This document shows positions 53,940 to 63,212 of a stretch of 64,000 nt of DNA, piece after piece. The translations under genes were made by a program, and so were the position numbers. Position 1 is the first letter of the stretch, and every line of letters starts with the position of its first letter. Below the pieces are notes generated by a model. The model worked only from the letters and a program-made list of their open reading frames with translations, ran no database searches and was not told the origin of the DNA. The stretch is from Flavobacteriaceae bacterium CP2B (lineage in GTDB: Bacteria; Bacteroidota; Bacteroidia; Flavobacteriales; Flavobacteriaceae): assembly GCA_001683825.1 (NCBI GenBank), contig LXTR01000063.1, forward strand, positions 80,131-144,130. Reading direction: 5' to 3'.

Positions 53940-55199
53940 ATGAGAGATTTATTCGATAGGATCATTGAAAACAAAGGGCCCCTTGGAAAATGGGCCTCAC
54001 AGGCAGAAGGGTATTTTGTATTTCCAAAATTGGAAGGCCCCATCTCGAACCGGATGAAATTCAGGGGAAAAGAGGTGATTACCTGGAGTATCAATGACTA
54101 TCTGGGGCTTGCCAACAGGCCGGAAATCAAGAAGATAGACGGGGAAGCCGCCATGGAATTCGGGGCCGCATACCCCATGGGCGCCCGGATGATGAGTGGG
54201 CATACCGATTACCATGAACAGCTGGAACGCGAACTGGCGGCATTTGTAGACAAACAGGCGGCCTATCTTCTCAATTTCGGCTACCAGGGAATCATGTCTG
54301 CCATAGACGCCCTGGTTGCCAAAGACGATATTATCGTGTACGATGTGGACTCCCATGCCTGTATCATCGATGGGGTCCGGTTGCATGTAGGAAAACGTTT
54401 TACCTTTAAACACAACGACATTGACAGCCTTGAAAAGAACCTGGAAAGGGCCACCAAAATGGCGGAACAGACCGGGGGAGGGATCCTGGTCATCACGGAA
54501 GGGGTTTTTGGTATGAGGGGCGAACAGGGGAAACTCAAGGAAATCGTTGCCCTGAAAAAGAAATACCAGTTCCGTTTGCTGGTGGATGACGCCCACGGGT
54601 TTGGAACCCTGGGTAAAACCGGCGCCGGAGCGGGGGAAGAGCAGGGGGTCCAAAAGGATATAGACGTCTATTTTGCCACGTTTGCCAAATCTATGGCAGG
54701 GATCGGCGCCTTCCTGGCGGCGGACCAGGAGATCATAGACTACCTGAAATACAACCTCCGTTCGCAGATGTTTGCCAAATCGCTGCCCATGATCTATGTG
54801 AAAGGGGCTTTGAAGCGCCTGGAAATGCTGCGGACCAAACCCGAACTCAAGGCAAAGCTCTGGGAGAACGTAAATGCCCTCCAGAATGGCCTCAAGGAAC
54901 GCGGATTTGATATCGGCACCACCTCCAGTTGTGTGACCCCCGTATATCTCAATGGCAGCATCCCGGAAGCGATGGCCCTGGTCAAGGACCTGAGGGAAAA
55001 TTACGGTATCTTCTGCTCCATAGTCGTTTACCCGGTTATTCCCAAAGGCCTGATCCTTTTAAGGATGATCCCTACCGCAACACACACCATAGAAGATATC
55101 CTGGAGACCCTCGATGCTTTTTCAGCTATTCGCGAGCGCCTCGAAAACGGTACTTACAAAAGGTTGTCTGCCGCTGTGGCCTCGGCCATGGGCGAGTAG
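53940..55199 (+). CDS. Alpha-oxoamine synthase, candidate cysteate/serine acyltransferase (capnine or sphingoid base synthesis)
   Basis: The 419-residue PLP enzyme has the fold-type-I layout of serine palmitoyltransferase and AONS: NFGYQGIMSAIDAL, DSHACIIDGV, VDDAHGFGTLGKTG (PLP-binding Asp) and TFAKSMAGIGAF (Lys250). It condenses an amino acid with a fatty-acyl thioester. In Flavobacterium johnsoniae, as I recall, a similar protein is cysteate-C-fatty acyltransferase, producing capnine for sulfonolipids needed in gliding. Glycine C-acetyltransferase and 7-keto-8-aminopelargonate synthase are alternatives; no bio or tdh genes are near. Its length and long N-terminal region resemble the SPT/CFAT group. 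Confidence 0.82.
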   Translation: MRDLFDRIIENKGPLGKWASQAEGYFVFPKLEGPISNRMKFRGKEVITWSINDYLGLANRPEIKKIDGEAAMEFGAAYPMGARMMSGHTDYHEQLERELAAFVDKQAAYLLNFGYQGIMSAIDALVAKDDIIVYDVDSHACIIDGVRLHVGKRFTFKHNDIDSLEKNLERATKMAEQTGGGILVITEGVFGMRGEQGKLKEIVALKKKYQFRLLVDDAHGFGTLGKTGAGAGEEQGVQKDIDVYFATFAKSMAGIGAFLAADQEIIDYLKYNLRSQMFAKSLPMIYVKGALKRLEMLRTKPELKAKLWENVNALQNGLKERGFDIGTTSSCVTPVYLNGSIPEAMALVKDLRENYGIFCSIVVYPVIPKGLILLRMIPTATHTIEDILETLDAFSAIRERLENGTYKRLSAAVASAMGE

Positions 55200-55273
55200 G
55201 CAGTGGCCCCTGTCCGCCCCGTACGGGCCTGGTCCTTTTCATTCAGGGCCGGGATGCCCCTGGCCGGTCTTGT

Positions 55274-56392
55274 TTACAGATCCTTGCGATAGGTCCTGCG
55301 GCGCTTGTAGATTTCGGGGCTGAAGTGCTTCCACATCTGCCGTATGGCAACATTTTCCTCCAGTTCGGGGGTCCTGATGCAATTGACAATACCCTTTTCC
55401 GTGAATGTTTTGTGATACTCGTTGAAGATCACCGAGGTAATTCCCTTGTTTTGATAGTCGGGGTGGATCCCGATCAGGTAAAAAATAACATCCTTGCTGT
55501 GTTTTTTGGCTTTTAGAAGGTGAAAAAACCCGGTGGGGAACAACCGGCCCCGCATTTTTTGAAGTGCCTTGCTGAAAGAAGGCATCACTATGGCAAAGGC
55601 AATCAGTTTATCTTCTTTGTCGAGGACAAACTTGATGTATTCCGGGTTGATAAAGCTGATGTATTTCTTTTTAAAGTATTCTTTTTGTATCGGGGTTATC
55701 GGGACAAAGGACGACAGGCTGGAGTAGGTCTCGTTGAAAAGATCGAACATCTGGTCGGTCCAGGGCATTATTTCACTGGTTTTCGTAAAGTTCAGGGCCT
55801 TCAGGCCATACCGTTGTTTAATCAGCCGCTGGATATCCGCGAAGAGTTTGGGGTCTGCGTTTTTGGCGGGGAAACGGTTTTCCATATATTCCTTTTCCTT
55901 CACCATGCCCCAGCCTTCGTAATGTTTTTGATAATAGGCGTGGTTGTACCAGGTAATCATGGTGCCAATGGCGTCAAAGCCTTCGGTCAATACCCCAACC
56001 CGGTCCAGGTTGGAAAACCCCACCGGCCCTTCCATGTATTCCAGCTCATATTTACGCCCAATCTCGGCTACTTTCCCGAGCAGGGCCTCTGAGACTTCCT
56101 GGTCATCGATAAAATCAAACCAGCCAAATCGCATTTTAGGCAGTTTTTGCTGCTTTACTTCGATCCAGTTGATGATGGCGGCCACCCTGCCCACCAGTTC
56201 GCCGCCCCTGTACGCCAGGAAAAACCAGGCGTCTGCATCCTTGAACACCGGGTTCCTGGTTTTGTCAAAGGAAGCCAGTTCTTCTCTGATAATGGGGGGA
56301 ACCCAATAGGGGGAATCCCGATATAACGTAAAGGGAAATTGGACGAACTTCTTCAGTTCGGCCCTTGAGGTAGCTTCTTTCAGGGTAACCAT
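55274..56392 (-). CDS. Large GNAT-fold protein, candidate N-acyltransferase of (sulfo)sphingoid bases
   Basis: The 372-residue protein begins MVTLKEATSRAELKKFVQFP and has segments such as PYWVPPIIREEL, GRVAAIIN, FGWFDFIDD, EYMEGPVGFSNLDR and YLIGIHPDYQNKGI with a GNAT acyl-CoA loop near the end (DYQNKGITSVIFNEY). In Caulobacter the bacterial ceramide synthase is, as I recall, a GNAT-like protein of similar size lying near SPT. Facing the acyltransferase gene tail to tail (74 bases apart) it may N-acylate the product. The family is broad, so the function remains an inference. Confidence 0.7.
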   Translation of the reverse strand: MVTLKEATSRAELKKFVQFPFTLYRDSPYWVPPIIREELASFDKTRNPVFKDADAWFFLAYRGGELVGRVAAIINWIEVKQQKLPKMRFGWFDFIDDQEVSEALLGKVAEIGRKYELEYMEGPVGFSNLDRVGVLTEGFDAIGTMITWYNHAYYQKHYEGWGMVKEKEYMENRFPAKNADPKLFADIQRLIKQRYGLKALNFTKTSEIMPWTDQMFDLFNETYSSLSSFVPITPIQKEYFKKKYISFINPEYIKFVLDKEDKLIAFAIVMPSFSKALQKMRGRLFPTGFFHLLKAKKHSKDVIFYLIGIHPDYQNKGITSVIFNEYHKTFTEKGIVNCIRTPELEENVAIRQMWKHFSPEIYKRRRTYRKDL

Positions 56393-56502
56393 AATTGGGT
56401 TTTAAAGCCCAATATTAGGAATATTTGCCTTTAGAAAAAACTTAAATCAGGTTTTTGCCCGCGGCGTAAACCCCGGTGTGTTTGCCCTGGGCCCCTGCGG
56501 CC

Positions 56503-57495
56503 TTAGTTGGGCGGGTCCAGGATAATGTCTTCGGCCCCTTTCCCTTTCTTTTTGAACTTTTGTTTCTTCTTTTTCTTTTTCATACTGTTCTTGCGGATGG
56601 GGCCGCCTTTTCCGTCTTCAATGGCAATAGGGGTGTCTTTGTGGTAATCCAGCCGGTACGAGACCCCGGCCGTGGCGAACAGGCGACCCGGGCTGGTTTT
56701 AAAGCTGCCGCCCAGTTGCAGGTCGGCCTGGAAATTTTCATTAAAGAGGTGGGCTACCCCACCCCGTAGCAAGACATCCGAATAGCGATCGCTTTTAATC
56801 CCCTGGTTTTCCACGAAAATACTCCATTTGGGGTTGCGCAAGGCCCGCTGCAGGGAGACAAGGTAGCTCCATTCGGGGAAATCTGTGCCAATACGGTCAT
56901 AGGCAATATTGGTGATGAAGGTATACCTTGGGGACAATTTACTTTGGGTGGCAACCATCGCCCTTGGCGAAACGGTGGGGTCCTCCGGGTAAAATGGGTT
57001 ATCTCCCAGGACAAAATTGGCCCCGGCGTAGACCGAAACAGCGGGGATCAGGTTCTTTAACTGGAAGACGTTGTTCGCCCTCCAGCTATAAAGGTTGGGC
57101 TTGTTTTTCTCGGGGTCTTTAAAGGGGTCAAATAGCAGGTATTTCACCCCCAGCCGGTTGCGTGAAAAATTGGTCCTGGAATCTTCCAGTCCCAGCGCCG
57201 TAAACGTAATGTCCTGGTTCTCGAAGGTCCCGTCATAGGTTATTTCCAGGTTTTCAAAGAACAAGCCGTACCTCAGGGAGAGGTCGGCCCCCAGGATGGT
57301 AGCATCCCTGGAAAGGTCGGAATGGTTCCGCTGTTCATAGGAAACCCCTGTTTCAAGTTGGATGACCCCCTTGCCCACGGCATAGGCCCCGGACGACAGG
57401 CCCGGGCGGTTAGAGTTGATCACATCGGTGTATTGTGCCAGGGCGAACACGGGGAGGAATAGGGCCAGGAGGGTAGATTTTGTGCTGGGTTTCAT
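56503..57495 (-). CDS. Outer-membrane beta-barrel protein (phenol-degradation MetA-like / transporter family)
   Basis: The 330-residue product from ATG 57495 has a signal peptide (MKPSTKSTLLALFLPVFALAQ) followed by INSNRPGLSSGAYAVGKGVIQLETGVSYE, the start of a transporter barrel of the MetA-like group. Alternating strands run to about residue 295 (FATAGVSYRLDY). The C-terminal tail is strongly basic (KKKKKKQKFKKKGKG), then acidic, ending DIILDPPN. The in-frame start at 57561 would add 22 residues before the signal. It stands alone; the substrate is unknown. Confidence 0.72.
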   Translation of the reverse strand: MKPSTKSTLLALFLPVFALAQYTDVINSNRPGLSSGAYAVGKGVIQLETGVSYEQRNHSDLSRDATILGADLSLRYGLFFENLEITYDGTFENQDITFTALGLEDSRTNFSRNRLGVKYLLFDPFKDPEKNKPNLYSWRANNVFQLKNLIPAVSVYAGANFVLGDNPFYPEDPTVSPRAMVATQSKLSPRYTFITNIAYDRIGTDFPEWSYLVSLQRALRNPKWSIFVENQGIKSDRYSDVLLRGGVAHLFNENFQADLQLGGSFKTSPGRLFATAGVSYRLDYHKDTPIAIEDGKGGPIRKNSMKKKKKKQKFKKKGKGAEDIILDPPN

Positions 57496-57572
57496 GCTGC
57501 TATGGTTGACTTCGGCAGGGTTTTTTATTATTATTTTAAGACTTTTGTACTGCTTATACAACGTTGGAATTG

Positions 57573-57580
57573 TACTTTTG
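57573..57580 (+). promoter_or_regulatory. -7 box upstream of the DUF4834 gene
   Basis: TACTTTTG, a perfect TAnnTTTG match, lies 20 bases before the ATG at 57601. Confidence 0.5.
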
Positions 57581-57600
57581 ATATAAATAGATAAAACAAT

Positions 57601-57864
57601 ATGGGTTTATTGCGAACGATAGCGTTCATTCTGCTGGGCTATGTCGTACTCAGCTTTTTGTCCCGTTGGCTGGCGCCAAAGCTCTTTGGCTATGCTGCCA
57701 GAAAGGCCGAGGACCGGCTGAGGGAGATGTACGGGATGCCGCAGGACCGGTTTGGGGAGAAGGAGCAGCCAGAAGGGAAAGTAACCGTTGATAAAAAATC
57801 AAATAAAAACGGGAATGACTCCGATAAAGTGGGGGAGTATATAGAATTTGAGGAGATCGATTAG
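57601..57864 (+). CDS. DUF4834 family small membrane protein
   Basis: The 87-residue protein has one N-terminal membrane helix (LLRTIAFILLGYVVLSFLSRW) and a charged cytoplasmic tail ending VGEYIEFEEID. This matches DUF4834, a small family found in Bacteroidota and of unknown role. It lies 20 bases before the YfhO-like gene and is the first gene of the surface-glycan operon (DUF4834-YfhO-glycosyltransferase-flippase). Confidence 0.85.
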   Translation: MGLLRTIAFILLGYVVLSFLSRWLAPKLFGYAARKAEDRLREMYGMPQDRFGEKEQPEGKVTVDKKSNKNGNDSDKVGEYIEFEEID

Positions 57865-57884
57865 TCCTTAGCCATAACCAACCT

Positions 57885-60323
57885 ATGAAGACCGGAATCA
57901 AAGCGATTTTTATCCATTTCTTTGTCATTGTACTCTTTATCATTGCCGCCCTGGCATATTTCCACCCGGTACTGCAGGGGAAGGTCATTTTTCAGTCGGA
58001 CATTGTACAGTATACCGGGATGGCCCATGAACAGAATCAGTTCAGGGATGCCACCCAAACGGAACCCTACTGGACAAACAGTGCCTTTGGGGGAATGCCC
58101 ACCTATCAACTGGGGGCCAACTACCCGCATAACTACGTAAAGCAACTGGACCGTACGTTGCGGTTCCTGCCCAGGCCCGCCGATTACCTCTTCCTGTATT
58201 TCCTGGGGTTCTATATCCTGTTGTGTTGCCTGAAGGTAGATTACGGGCTGACGATCGTGGGGGCGCTGGCTTTTGGCTTTTCGACCTATTTAATCATTAT
58301 CCTGGGGGTTGGGCACAATGCAAAAGCGCATGCCATTGCCTATCTTCCCATGCTGTTGGGGGGTATCGTACTTGCGTTCCGCAGGCGGTATATATGGGGC
58401 TTTGCCCTAACGTCCCTGGCCATGGCGCTGGAGATCAGTGCCAACCATTACCAGATGACGTATTATTTTATGCTGTTGGTGCTTATCCTGGGGCTGGTCT
58501 ACCTGGCGGATGCCATCCGGGGGAAAACACTTAAGCCCTTTTTTACGGCCGTTGGCATCCTGGTATTGGCCGTTGCGCTGGGGATTGCCGTAAATGCCAC
58601 CTCTATCCTGGCCACCAAGGAATATGCCGATTGGAGTACCCGGGGGACGTCTGCCCTGAGCATAGAACCCGATGGCTCGCCCCGGGCCAAAACCGACGGG
58701 CTCGACAGGGAGTATATCACCCAGTACAGTTACGGCATCTCCGAATCACTGAACATTTTTGTGCCACGGCTCTTTGGGGGGTCTAACAGCGAAGACCTGG
58801 GGGAAGATTCCAAAACGTACCGTTACCTCACGGAACAGGGGCTATCGAGGTCCCGGGCGCTGGAGTTTGCCAGCGGGCTGCCCCTTTACTGGGGCGACCA
58901 GCCAGGAGTGGCCGCCCCCGCCTATGTTGGGGCGATAATCTGCTTGCTGTTTGTGTTAGGCCTGTTCCTGGTTAAGGGGAAGCGCAAGTGGTGGCTTTTG
59001 GGAGGGGCCATACTTTCTTTGCTGCTGTCGTGGGGAAAGAATTTTGGCCTGCTCACCGATTTCATGATCGACTACTTCCCCCTCTATAACAAGTTCCGGG
59101 CGGTGTCCTCCATCCAGGTCATCCTGGAGCTATGCCTGCCCGTCCTGGGTGTTCTGGGGGTTGCGCAGCTACTAAAACCTGAGGTACCCGCGGCAGAGAA
59201 GTTCAAGGCGCTCAAGGGAAGCTTCCTCATCATGGCAGGACTGGGCGTCGCCTTGTTTTTAATGAAGGGGTTCTTTGATTTTACCGGGCTGAATGATGCC
59301 ACCTACCAGCAGTATTTTGGGGATGAGGTCATGACCATGATACGCCGCGACAGGGAAGCGGTATATATAGATGATACCCTGCGTTCCCTGGTGTTTGTAT
59401 TCCTGGCGGCCCTGGCCCTTTGGCTATACCTCAAAGAGCGTATTGGGAGGAACCTGCTGCTGGGGGGGCTGGGGCTCCTGATCGCCCTGGATTTGATTGG
59501 GGTAGACCTTAGGTATGTGAATTCAAAGGATTTTGTCCGACAGCGCGAAATGACCGAGCCCTTCAGGCAAACGGCCATGGACAAGGAACTCATGAAAGAC
59601 CCTTCGGTGTTCAGGGTATACGACCCCGCTGAGGGTCTCAACGGCGCGCGCACCTCGTATTTCCATCAATCCATAGGAGGCTACCACGCGGCCAAACCGG
59701 CCGGCATACAGGACCTGTTCGATTTCCATATTTACCAGAACCACCTGGAAGTCCTGAATATGCTGAATGTAAAATATGTGGTCCAGAAAGACGAGGAAGG
59801 AAGGAGCTATGCGGCGACCAATCCCGAAGCCAACGGGAATGCATGGTTCGTAGAGACGCTGATCCCGGTGAAGAACGCCAATGCCGAGATCATGGCGTTA
59901 GACAGTTTGGATACCCGGACCCAGGCCGTCGTGAATTCCGGGCAGTTCCCACAAAAGATCGCGAAACACTATGAGCGGGATACAACGGCGACCCTCGTCC
60001 TTTCCGACTATAAACCCAACCACCTAACCTATGCGTCTTCGAATGCCTTTCCCGGGTTGGCTGTTTTTTCGGAGATCTATTACCCTAATGGGTGGGAGGC
60101 CTATATTGATGGAAAAGCGGTTGCCCATTTTAAGGTAGATTATGTCCTGAGGGCGCTGGAGGTTCCCGCGGGCCGGCATACGATTGAATTCAAATTTGAG
60201 CCCCGGGTGGTCACCACCGGGAGCCAGGTCAGCCTGGCCAGCAGTATCCTGCTCGTTGCCCTGATCCTGGCAGGGCTGTGGTACCAACTTCGGCCGGTGC
60301 CCCCTAAGAACGAGGAGGGATGA
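57885..60323 (+). CDS. YfhO-family membrane protein
   Basis: The 812-residue protein has about a dozen membrane helices in its first 540 residues and a large extracytoplasmic C-terminal beta domain (about 560-770: ENPSVFRVYDP-like blocks, YPNGWEAYIDGK, GRHTIEFKFEPR). This is the YfhO layout; these are GT-C-fold glycosyltransferase-like proteins acting on lipid carriers, e.g. lipoteichoic acid glycosylation in Bacillus. Its stop overlaps the next gene's start by four bases. The acceptor is unknown. Confidence 0.88.
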   Translation: MKTGIKAIFIHFFVIVLFIIAALAYFHPVLQGKVIFQSDIVQYTGMAHEQNQFRDATQTEPYWTNSAFGGMPTYQLGANYPHNYVKQLDRTLRFLPRPADYLFLYFLGFYILLCCLKVDYGLTIVGALAFGFSTYLIIILGVGHNAKAHAIAYLPMLLGGIVLAFRRRYIWGFALTSLAMALEISANHYQMTYYFMLLVLILGLVYLADAIRGKTLKPFFTAVGILVLAVALGIAVNATSILATKEYADWSTRGTSALSIEPDGSPRAKTDGLDREYITQYSYGISESLNIFVPRLFGGSNSEDLGEDSKTYRYLTEQGLSRSRALEFASGLPLYWGDQPGVAAPAYVGAIICLLFVLGLFLVKGKRKWWLLGGAILSLLLSWGKNFGLLTDFMIDYFPLYNKFRAVSSIQVILELCLPVLGVLGVAQLLKPEVPAAEKFKALKGSFLIMAGLGVALFLMKGFFDFTGLNDATYQQYFGDEVMTMIRRDREAVYIDDTLRSLVFVFLAALALWLYLKERIGRNLLLGGLGLLIALDLIGVDLRYVNSKDFVRQREMTEPFRQTAMDKELMKDPSVFRVYDPAEGLNGARTSYFHQSIGGYHAAKPAGIQDLFDFHIYQNHLEVLNMLNVKYVVQKDEEGRSYAATNPEANGNAWFVETLIPVKNANAEIMALDSLDTRTQAVVNSGQFPQKIAKHYERDTTATLVLSDYKPNHLTYASSNAFPGLAVFSEIYYPNGWEAYIDGKAVAHFKVDYVLRALEVPAGRHTIEFKFEPRVVTTGSQVSLASSILLVALILAGLWYQLRPVPPKNEEG

Positions 60324-61606
60324 AAAAAGTGCTGGTCATCACCTATTACTGGCCTCCGGCTGGTGGCCCCGGGGTACAGCGATGGCTTAGATTCATTTCC
60401 TACCTGGCCGAATTTGGCATAGAACCGGTACTTTATATCCCAGAAAACCCGGCCTATCCGATGCTGGACCCGAGCCTCGAAGAGGCGGTGCCCCCCCGGC
60501 TCCGCATCTACAAAAAAAAGATATCAGAACCCCTTCAATGGGCGGGAAGCATATTCCGCAGGGAGGTGAAACGTATCAGCAAGGGGATCATCCCGGAACG
60601 CAAACCCACACCCCTGGAAAAGTTGCTATTGTGGGTAAGGGGCAACTTTTTTATCCCCGATGCCCGGGTGTTGTGGGTGAAGCCCTCGGTCCGTTACCTG
60701 AAAACGGTGCTCAGGGAGGAACAAATTGACACGGTGGTGACTACCGGTCCGCCCCACAGCCTGCACCTGATCGGGTTACGGCTCAAACGACAGGCCGGGG
60801 TCCGGTGGGTCGCGGATTTTCGTGATCCCTGGACCAGTATCGGATACCATGATAAATTGCGGATGGGGCCCAGGGCCAGGAAAAAACATACGGCCCTCGA
60901 GAAAACCGTCCTGGGTGCTGCCGATAAGATCCTGGTCACGAGCAAGACCACCCGGGACGAGTTCAGAGGCCTTACGGGGCAACCGGTCATCGTCATTACC
61001 AACGGGTATGAGGCCAGTGACTACGCAGCGGTCCCGCGGCAACCCGACGGGTATTTTAGCCTGTCGCATATCGGCTCGCTTTTAAGCGGCCGTAACCCCC
61101 GGGCCCTATGGAGGGCGTTGCAGTCACTTTGCCGGGAGAACGAGGCCTTCAGGGCCGCTTTCCGCCTCCGCCTGGTGGGGGTGGTAGCCCGGGAAGTACA
61201 GGACAGCATCAGGGAGTTTGGCCTGGACGAATATACCGAGTACGAGGACTACCTTCCCCATGACAAAGCCGTTGCCATGCAGACGCGATCTCAGTTGCTG
61301 CTGCTCGTTGAAATAGACGCGGCAGAAACACGGGGGATCCTCCCGGGCAAATTGTTTGAGTACCTGGCATCCAGGCGACCTATCCTCGCCATAGGCCCCG
61401 GTGGCTGGGAAGCCGGGGGTATAATCCGGGACATGGGCGCGGGGGATGTTTTTAGCTACGATGAGGCAGACCGCATTAAGGCGGCATTGCTCCGCTGGTT
61501 TGAAGCCTTTCAGAAAGGGCCTTTGCCGGCCACAGACGCACCGATAGAAGCATACAGCAGGAAGGAATTAACACGTGCCCTGGCCAGGGAACTGAAATGG
61601 GAATAG
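60320..61606 (+). CDS. GT4-like glycosyltransferase
   Basis: The 428-residue protein has a two-domain GT-B fold: the N-terminal start VLVITYYWPPAGGPGVQRW with the glycine-rich GGPG turn, and WVADFRDPWTS near 173. The C-terminal nucleotide-sugar site has RGILPGKLFEYLASRRPILAIGPG near residue 345. It should transfer a sugar to a lipid-linked or protein glycan in the cytoplasm. It overlaps YfhO by four bases and the flippase by ten, so translation is coupled. Confidence 0.9.
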   Translation: MKKVLVITYYWPPAGGPGVQRWLRFISYLAEFGIEPVLYIPENPAYPMLDPSLEEAVPPRLRIYKKKISEPLQWAGSIFRREVKRISKGIIPERKPTPLEKLLLWVRGNFFIPDARVLWVKPSVRYLKTVLREEQIDTVVTTGPPHSLHLIGLRLKRQAGVRWVADFRDPWTSIGYHDKLRMGPRARKKHTALEKTVLGAADKILVTSKTTRDEFRGLTGQPVIVITNGYEASDYAAVPRQPDGYFSLSHIGSLLSGRNPRALWRALQSLCRENEAFRAAFRLRLVGVVAREVQDSIREFGLDEYTEYEDYLPHDKAVAMQTRSQLLLLVEIDAAETRGILPGKLFEYLASRRPILAIGPGGWEAGGIIRDMGAGDVFSYDEADRIKAALLRWFEAFQKGPLPATDAPIEAYSRKELTRALARELKWE

Positions 61607-63072
61607 TATTCAGGCAATCATTGAGCAATACGGTGATCACCTATCTCGGATTCGGGATAGGGGCGGTCAATACCCTTTTCCTGTATACCCGTTTCATGAC
61701 CGCCGAATATTATGGGCTGGTTGGGGTGATCTTATCGACATCGGCCATCCTTATGCCACTACTGGCCTTTGGCGTACCCAACACCATGGTCAAATACTAC
61801 AGTGCCTTTACCGACAGGCGATCGACCAGCGGCTTCCTCAGCCTGATGCTGCTGCTGCCCCTGGCCATCATGATCCCCATCGGACTGTTGAGCTACTTTG
61901 CCAATGAGGCCATTGGGTTGTTCCTGGCACGAAAAAACGCCATCGTGGGGGATTATGTCTGGCATATTTTTAGTATCGGCCTGGGAATGGCCTATTTTGA
62001 AGTATTTTATTCCTGGTCCAAGGTGCAGTTGAAATCGGTCTTCGGCAATTTCATGAAGGAGGTATTCGTACGCGTGGGGGTGAGCCTGTTGTTGCTGGGG
62101 CTCTACCTGCAACTTATTTCCGTGGCGGTTTTTATCAATGCCCTGGTAGCCCTCTACCTCCTCCGGATGTTCCTTATGATGTTCTATGCCTTCCGGCTCC
62201 GGCCCCCGGAATTCGCCATTCGGTGGCCGTCCAATACGCGAGACATCCTGTACTACAGTTTCCTCATTATTTTCGGGGCCTCGGCCTCGGTCTTGCTGCT
62301 GGAACTCGATCGTTTCATGATCAACCAGTTTATTGAAATAGAGCATGTGGCCTATTACAGCGTGGCCGTATTTATCGCAACGGTCATTGCCGTTCCCCTG
62401 AGGTCCATGCACCAGGTCACCTATCCGCTCACGGCCGAGATCATGAACCGTCAAGACCTGACGGCCCTGAAACGGCTTTATCAAAGGAGTTCCCTTACCC
62501 TGTTTATCCTGTCCGGGCTTATTTTCCTGTTGATTTTGCTGAATATGGAAGACCTGTACCTCTTGCTGCCCCCGGCGTACCGGGGTGGTACCCTGGTCGT
62601 CTTCTTCATAGGACTGGTCCGGGTGTACGACGCCCTCCTGGGGATCAACAGCGCTATCCTGTACAATTCTGAGTATTACCGTGAAGTCCTGGTCATGGGC
62701 TTTATACTGGCCTTGTTGATTGTGCTGTTCAATCTCTGGCTCATCCCGCTCCTGGGGATGAATGGCGCGGCCCTGGCCAGTCTGTTGGCGATTGGTATTT
62801 ATGACAGCATAAAGTTGTTCTATGTTTGGAAGAAGTTTGGCATACATCCTTTTTCCGCCAATAGTGGCAAGGTGGCCTTCCTGCTGTTGAGCACGGGGAC
62901 GTTCTTCTTCCTGCTGCCATTGCCTTTTGCCCCCCTGTGGAATATCGCCATAAAAAGTATCCTTCTCGTCGCCGTCTACCTGGGGGTCATATACCGGTTC
63001 AGGCTTTCGGATGATATCCATGATTTGCTGTCAAAGCTTATAAAGCAGGCCGGTGGACCAGGGCATCCATAA
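61597..63072 (+). CDS. Polysaccharide/lipid-linked oligosaccharide flippase (MOP superfamily)
   Basis: The 491-residue protein has about 12-14 membrane helices starting at SLSNTVITYLGFGIGAVNTLFL, the Wzx/RfbX pattern (two six-helix halves). Such flippases move lipid-linked oligosaccharides across the inner membrane. With the upstream glycosyltransferase and YfhO-type protein it forms a surface-glycan operon, though no Wzy or ligase is seen. Charged residues typical of other MOP members are few; the sugar is unknown. Confidence 0.88.
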   Translation: MGIVFRQSLSNTVITYLGFGIGAVNTLFLYTRFMTAEYYGLVGVILSTSAILMPLLAFGVPNTMVKYYSAFTDRRSTSGFLSLMLLLPLAIMIPIGLLSYFANEAIGLFLARKNAIVGDYVWHIFSIGLGMAYFEVFYSWSKVQLKSVFGNFMKEVFVRVGVSLLLLGLYLQLISVAVFINALVALYLLRMFLMMFYAFRLRPPEFAIRWPSNTRDILYYSFLIIFGASASVLLLELDRFMINQFIEIEHVAYYSVAVFIATVIAVPLRSMHQVTYPLTAEIMNRQDLTALKRLYQRSSLTLFILSGLIFLLILLNMEDLYLLLPPAYRGGTLVVFFIGLVRVYDALLGINSAILYNSEYYREVLVMGFILALLIVLFNLWLIPLLGMNGAALASLLAIGIYDSIKLFYVWKKFGIHPFSANSGKVAFLLLSTGTFFFLLPLPFAPLWNIAIKSILLVAVYLGVIYRFRLSDDIHDLLSKLIKQAGGPGHP

Positions 63073-63151
63073 GCGTGCCCCCACCGGACCTTACAGGGGG
63101 TGAGGCCGTTGTTGGCCCGCTTCCTCCTTGCCTTGCCCGGAACATCAAGTT

Positions 63152-63189
63152 AAAACCCCGCAGGGACGAATCCGCTACGGGGCTTAACA
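63152..63189 (-). terminator. Rho-independent terminator of the 63213-64000 gene
   Basis: On the minus strand CCCCGTAG (63175-63182) pairs with CTGCGGGG (63156-63163), one T-G wobble, 11-base loop, followed by TTTT. It lies 24 bases after the stop at 63213. Confidence 0.55.
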
Positions 63190-63212
63190 ACTAACCAACC
63201 TAAAAACTATTT

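Noticed and set aside
61759..63021. 420-residue minus-strand frame across the flippase
   Set aside because: Gln/His/Asp-rich shadow of a hydrophobic membrane protein gene, without any domain.
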